A DNA stretch of 14,703 bases from CAZTGZ01 sp964613385 (GTDB lineage: Bacteria; Bacteroidota; Bacteroidia; NS11-12g; UBA9320). The notes beneath the pieces were generated by a model. That model did no database searches and was not told the DNA's origin. It saw nothing but the letters and a program-made list of their open reading frames with translations. Where the stretch lies: the NCBI GenBank assembly GCA_964613385.1, contig CAZTGZ010000054.1:1-14703 (forward strand), read 5' to 3'. Below, piece after piece: positions 11,785 to 14,703 of the stretch. Made by a program: the position numbers and the translations under genes. How positions within the stretch are numbered: the first letter of the stretch is position 1; each line of letters starts with the position of its first letter.

Positions 11785-14703
11785 TTACTTTCCTTTGAAA
11801 TCCATGTTATCCAGGTCAACTTCAGACTCCGCTTTCATTTCAATAATCGCAGGTTCCAACTCTTCTCTTTCCGGCTTCCTCGCATTCCATATCCAAAATG
11901 CCCCTATTTTGAGATCACTATAAATGCTTAACATCGCCGGTAATGTAAGCAAGGTCAACAAAGTTGCGAATCCAATTCCATAGGCAATGGAAATGGCCAT
12001 AGGTATCAGAAACTGGGCCTGAAAACTCTTTTCCAGTATCAGCGGAGACAATCCGGCTATGGTGGTGGCCGAAGTGAGGAAAATGGCCCGAAAACGTGAA
12101 ACACCCGCTTCGTATAAGGCAGTGCTGAAAGGAATGCCTTCTTTTAAGTATTGGTTCATCGTGGAAACCAACACCAAAGAGTCATTCACGATGATGCCGA
12201 TCAAGGCAAAAATTCCCAGATAAGAAAAGATACTCAGGGGCAACCCGTGAATATAATGTCCCCAGGCAACACCGATAAATCCCAATGGAATGAGCGTAAA
12301 AACGATTAAAGTCTGAGCTAAAGATCTAAAGGTGAAAGCAATGATGATCAATATGCAAGCCAATACTGCCGGAACAGCGGATGAAGCACTTTTCTGCGTT
12401 TTCATGGCCTCTCTGTTCTGACCTTCATACAAGGGAGTTACGCTCGGATATTTTGCCAAAATAGGAGGTAAAACTTCTTCTCTGATTTCACCCAATATAG
12501 CAGGAGCGGAGAAATTTGGATTATTTACATCTGCCTCTACCTTAATTTCTCTTTCCGCATCCAGGTGGTTGATGTTCACGATTCCGCGTTCGATGCTGTA
12601 GCTGGCGAGTTCTTTCAGTGGATAAGACGCGCCATCCGGTGTTCGGATTCGCATTTCTTCGAGATTAGAAAGGTCTTTCCGATCCTTTTCGTCATATCTC
12701 ACCCAAACCTTAATCTCATCTACTCCGCGCTGTACTCTTTGAACTTCATTTCCAAAAAAGCCTTGTCTTACCTGCGCCATTATGTCTCTTTCTTTTAATC
12801 CAAGCAAATGGGCTTTATCTTTTAGTTTGAGTAAGACTTCTTTTCTGCCTTGTTGATTATTGTCGACCACATCTTTCAATTCAGGCATTTTCTTCATGGC
12901 CGCTTTCAGTTCATCTTTACAAGCTTCCAGCTCTTTAGCATTGGAGCTGAGCAATGAAACAGAAACCGGCATTCCAAATGGTCCGCTCGCTCCAAAAGTT
13001 AGCTTTTCTACATCCGCCATTGGACCGGCAGTATCGCGAATGGCATTGATAATGGCAAAGCTGGCCAGATTTCGTTCCTCGCTGCTGAGTAAAATAATAT
13101 TCAATTTGCCCTCATGAGTGCCGGGGCCCAATTCGCGTTCTACGTGTAATATGATGTCTCTCTTATCCTCGCGTTGCGCTTTGAATTTGTTATTTACTTT
13201 CCAGGCAGCCTCCTCCAATTTTATCAAGCGTTCTTCTGTAATATACTCCCGGGTTCCTGAGGGCATGAGCAACGGAACTTCAATATAATCCCGCTCAATA
13301 AAAGGAAAGAATGTCGCTTTAATGATTCCTCCTTTAAAAGCTCCGATGGTAATGATAAAAAAGGATACCGGAATCATCAGTGCAAATGTTCGGTACCTGA
13401 GAACAAAACGAAGAACCGGCGCATATAAATTGTTCTTCATTACATTGAAAATTCGGTCATTTGTCCGTTCCAGCAAATTCTTGCTGTCTTTTCCGTGAAG
13501 GGCTTTGCTATGTGCCAGGTGAGCTGGCAATAAGATAAGCGATTCGATCAATGAAACCCCTAAGGTTGCTATGACGACAACCGACATTTCTGAGAAAAAT
13601 TCACCGGCTCTGCCTTCCAGGAAGAAAAAAGTTGCAAACGCCACCAGTGTTGTTGTCACAGAACTAAAAACCGCCGGCCAAACTTCCAGCGTACCATCAA
13701 TAGCTGCACGAAGTGGTNNNNNNNNNNCCAGCACAAATAGCAGCAACAAGTTTTCCTTTTTCATAATGTTGAAACACATTTTCACTAACCACAATTCCGT
13801 CATCCACCAATATTCCAACAACCACGATCATTCCAAACAGGGAGATAACATTGATGGTTACACCTACCATGGAGGCAATGATGAACATTCCAAAAAATGA
13901 AATGGGAAAGGAAGCTGCAACCCAAAAAGCAATTCTCCAATTGAGGAACATACTCAGAAAGAACAATACCAGCAGCATACCCTGAATACCATTGGTCACA
14001 AGTAAATCTTGTCTTTCCAATAACGTAATGGCCTGATCTCGAATGATATTGGCCTTTAATCCGGGATTTTCTTTGTTGAATTTCTCAATATACTCATTAA
14101 CAAATCGGGAGGTCGCCAGAATATCCTCGACATCCGTGTTGTTAACAACAACTTCAATGGCTCTCTCTCCATTCAGGGTTATTTTGCTGGGTTTATCTGC
14201 CCATCTGTCCCGAACTATGGCAATATCTTTTAATCTGACAACTCCTTCAGGTCCTCCCTTAACCACGATGTCTTCAAATCCCCGGGCATAATAACTCTTG
14301 TTTTTAGCTCTAATGAGGAGCTCTTCCCTGGTGCCCTTGATATTTCCTCCGGTTATTTCGAGATTGGCTGCCCGAATGGCGTTAGAAACCTGATCAAAGG
14401 TAAGATTGTATCCTCTTAACGAACTTTCGCTCAGCGCGATTTCAATTTCTTCTTCCGGGAACCCCTTGATTACAACTTTCGAAATCCCGTCCTTTCTTAA
14501 AAAATCATCTTCTATTTTTCTGGATATTTCCTTTAAACTCTTGATGTCTACATTCTTGGCACTGATGGCAAAGCTGATGGTTAAACTTTCCGTTTCCTGG
14601 CGAAAGACTATGGGTTTTTCCAACCCTACAGGTAGAGAATTGATGCGTTCAACAGCGTTTTTTACATCATTGAGCACCTTGTCGGGATTGCTGTTTTTCA
14701 GGA
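11785..14703 (-). CDS. RND efflux transporter permease (5'-partial, crossed by N gap)
   Basis: AcrB-like proton-driven pump, about 968 residues visible; by comparison with AcrB roughly the first 95 are missing beyond the window edge, where the frame is still open. N-terminal part (14703-13728): first porter region with KVLNDVKNAVERINSLP, then membrane helices including ILVDDGIVVSENV, the TM4 Asp pair used in proton transfer. A 10-N gap interrupts the next helix hairpin. C-terminal part (13717-11785): LRAAIDGTLEVWPAVF, the second porter region, and helices TM8-12 with GIIVNDSLVLVST and LSPLILEKSFQAQF. AcrB's essential TM10 Lys is Asn here. The two parts are in different frames, which I attribute to the unsized gap and not to a frameshift. 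Substrate unknown (drug, metal or lipid); it precedes a tolC-like gene. Confidence 0.92.
13718..13727. other. Assembly gap (10 N)
   Basis: Ten N's, a typical placeholder length for a gap of unknown size. It lies within the RND gene. The bases on both sides resemble each other, indicating that the two contig ends overlap and that no real sequence is necessarily missing. Confidence 0.98.

Noticed and set aside
13697..14677. A separate RND gene, and 11785-13821 as another one
   Set aside because: Both are parts of a single permease split by the N gap. The first residues of the downstream fragment on the gap's far side (up to 13821) and the last residues of the upstream fragment past the gap are out-of-frame readings.
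1..14703. CRISPR arrays, tRNA or rRNA genes, insertion sequences, phage genes, riboswitches
   Set aside because: I looked for regularly spaced repeats, terminal inverted repeats, transposase or integrase motifs and conserved RNA folds and saw none. Gene-free gaps are all shorter than 140 bases.

Overview
The window looks like chromosomal DNA of a member of the Bacteroidota. The supporting signs are a DUF4290 gene directly before murA, a MurA with Asp in place of the catalytic Cys, near-absence of Shine-Dalgarno sequences, several TAnnTTTG-type -7 promoter boxes, and a TlpA-type thioredoxin next to envelope genes. I cannot resolve the order or family. The content is mostly housekeeping and envelope genes. 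I see no phage, transposon, CRISPR array, tRNA or rRNA gene, and no obvious new multigene defence or biosynthetic system.

Left part (10-5297, + strand). A small cytoplasmic rhodanese overlaps a lipoprotein that fuses a rhodanese to a thioredoxin. Next comes a tight group of DUF4290, murA and a membrane-anchored TlpA-like thioredoxin, joined by 1-nt gaps or overlaps. A new promoter then serves grpE-dnaJ. Spacings such as ATGA, TAATG and stop-T-ATG suggest translational coupling. The DnaJ has lost two of its four CxxCxGxG motifs.

Middle part (5298-9063). ruvC lies on the minus strand, its stop codon directly abutting that of dnaJ. Divergent from it, an LPG-synthase-type membrane protein overlaps a membrane glycosyltransferase 2 by ATGA, so the pair probably works together on an envelope lipid or glycan. 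Two unrecognised proteins follow, 89 aa (+) and 227 aa (-), with overlapping 3' ends. A 133-bp divergent region holding repeated TATCTGA half-sites separates the second from citrate synthase.

Right part (9064-14703). Citrate synthase (+) converges on a minus-strand efflux operon: an RND inner-membrane pump, 5'-incomplete at the window edge and crossed by a 10-N assembly gap, followed 3 nt later by a TolC-like outer-membrane factor. The adaptor protein expected for such a pump would lie beyond the right edge.

The best leads are: (i) the sequences flanking the N gap look like two versions of the same stretch, so the gap is probably an unmerged contig overlap; (ii) the DnaJ keeps only zinc site II; (iii) three genes have a -7 box ending 4-5 nt before an ATG, suggesting leaderless mRNAs and a revised ruvC start; (iv) repeat-based operator candidates lie upstream of gltA and of grpE-dnaJ.
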